NCBI GenBank assembly: GCA_030549495.1
Contig: JAUIRK010000168.1
Location: 248,001-312,000, forward strand
Origin: Nectonema munidae
Taxonomy: Eukaryota; Nematomorpha; Nectonematoida; Nectonematidae
Length of the DNA stretch: 64,000 nt
Direction: 5' to 3'
Position 1 is the first letter of the stretch. Each line of letters opens with the position of its first letter. Under the pieces are notes generated by a model. That model was not told the origin of the DNA. It worked only from the letters and a program-made list of their open reading frames with translations, and did no database searches. The position numbers were made by a program, and so were the translations under genes. Below are positions 63,016-64,000 of this stretch, piece after piece.

Positions 63016-64000
63016 GTAATATACTCAAAGTATTTATCCAATAAATTTATATGTACTCAGAGAAATATTTGAATCATATTTTATTACAAACATTAAATTC
63101 AAAATTAGTTGATTTTTAAAATTGAAGGAAGATTATTGAATATTTTTTACTTTGTTACAATATATTTTCAGATTGAGTAAGGAAAAAGATAAGATTTTGT
63201 AAAATTAAGTTGATAAAAGCAAATGTTTGTATTATTTCCATTCAAGGCTTTTTCTCACAGGGCTTTTGTTACTGTACCTATGCTAATTTCTCGTGAGTTT
63301 TATCAAATGGATTTTTTATCTTAAATTTCTTTTAGGAGTTTTTGTTGTTACGGCTTATGTCAGTAATTGTAATAGCACGTACATACATTGATTGCTCTTA
63401 TGCTTGATTAATAGCATATAGAGAAAGGGGGATAATTTTTTTATGAATAGATTTATTCTATCGTTATTATTCACATTTATTCAAGGATTTTCTATGTCTC
63501 TCATGATTCTCAAGATTTGAAGATATTCAGTTACATAATGAGGGAAGCTGGATGCAACGTTTTTAGATGCAACGTTTTCAAGTCCTACAAAAATGTATAT
63601 TTTTACTTTTTAAAAATCTATCCAAGATACGTATTTATATTATACGTCCCCATAACTACAAATCTAAAATCGCTTTTTCATCACAGTCAATAATTTTGGA
63701 ATCACAAAATCCATTAAGGACAATATTCATTTAGAATACATTTAAAATCCAGCAAACTTAATTGAATATATAAAACAAAACCTTTATTTAAGACGCCAAA
63801 TTAACAGCAATGCCTCCAAGATAATCAAAATAAAATGTTATATAATAAGTAATTTATTTAGTAGCTTCATTATGAGTTAATTCAATATACTAGTTATTAT
63901 TATGATTTGCTGATAACCATCAAGTCTATTTATTAGTATTACAAGTTTAAAAGAGCCTTTACTAAAATTACAATTCTATTTGGCGAGATTTTATCCTATA
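63016..64000. other. Intron 4 and window end; next exon not found
   Basis: The expected IFYVSHD-type exon is not present up to 64000. An acceptor-like attttcag at 63164-63171 would open a short exon (63172-63202) that adds about 10 residues and a stop, but no polyadenylation signal follows closely. It is treated as unproven. Confidence 0.5.

Noticed and set aside
63262-63320. Acceptor-like ctcacag with an open frame as NOS1AP-like exon 5
   Set aside because: The phase fits but the residues (AFVTVPMLIS) do not resemble the expected IFYVSHD segment.

Overview
The window looks like an AT-rich, repeat-loaded arthropod genome. The transposon mix (hAT, CACTA-like, piggyBac-like, pogo/Tigger-like, RTE- and CR1/jockey-like LINEs, tRNA-derived SINEs) would suit a caligid copepod such as a salmon louse, but that species guess is an inference. 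Genes are spliced, so bacterial features (operons, ribosome binding sites, CRISPR) do not apply. I saw no convincing retrovirus-like or other virus-derived element.

One host gene can be supported. Four short plus-strand exons (9871-9984, 56414-56485, 62759-62866, 62957-63015) splice in consistent phases. Together they give the first part of a divergent PTB-domain protein of the NOS1AP/CAPON family. The 3' part of the gene must lie beyond position 64000. Its first intron is about 46.4 kb, so most of the window is intron 1.

Layout: 1-9000 is upstream sequence with a LINE ORF1-like remnant, an 83-bp minisatellite (1005-1931), two MITEs and decayed possible coding DNA. Then come the probable promoter/5' region (about 9180-9870) and exon 1. 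Intron 1 holds a 150-bp satellite split by a MITE (12010-13310) and a full-length broken hAT (14407-16920). It then holds a three-layer nest: a Tigger-like element split by a 6.9-kb CACTA-like element (18417-25304), which is itself split by another hAT (20973-23438). Further on are SINEs, two copies of one ZBED5-like hAT (the second with another hAT inside), a 205-bp satellite, a piggyBac-like transposase remnant, LINE 3' ends, a ZMYM1-like hAT fragment and several MITEs. Intron 2 holds a 34-bp minisatellite, a foldback-like element whose arms carry a 21-bp heptad-coding repeat, and another hAT with an exact 8-bp target duplication.

Nine of the eleven coding transposon remnants inside the gene run antisense to it. 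Exact 8-bp target duplications at many hAT ends, and an uninterrupted repeat unit that serves as an empty site for one MITE, allow parts of the insertion order to be read directly.
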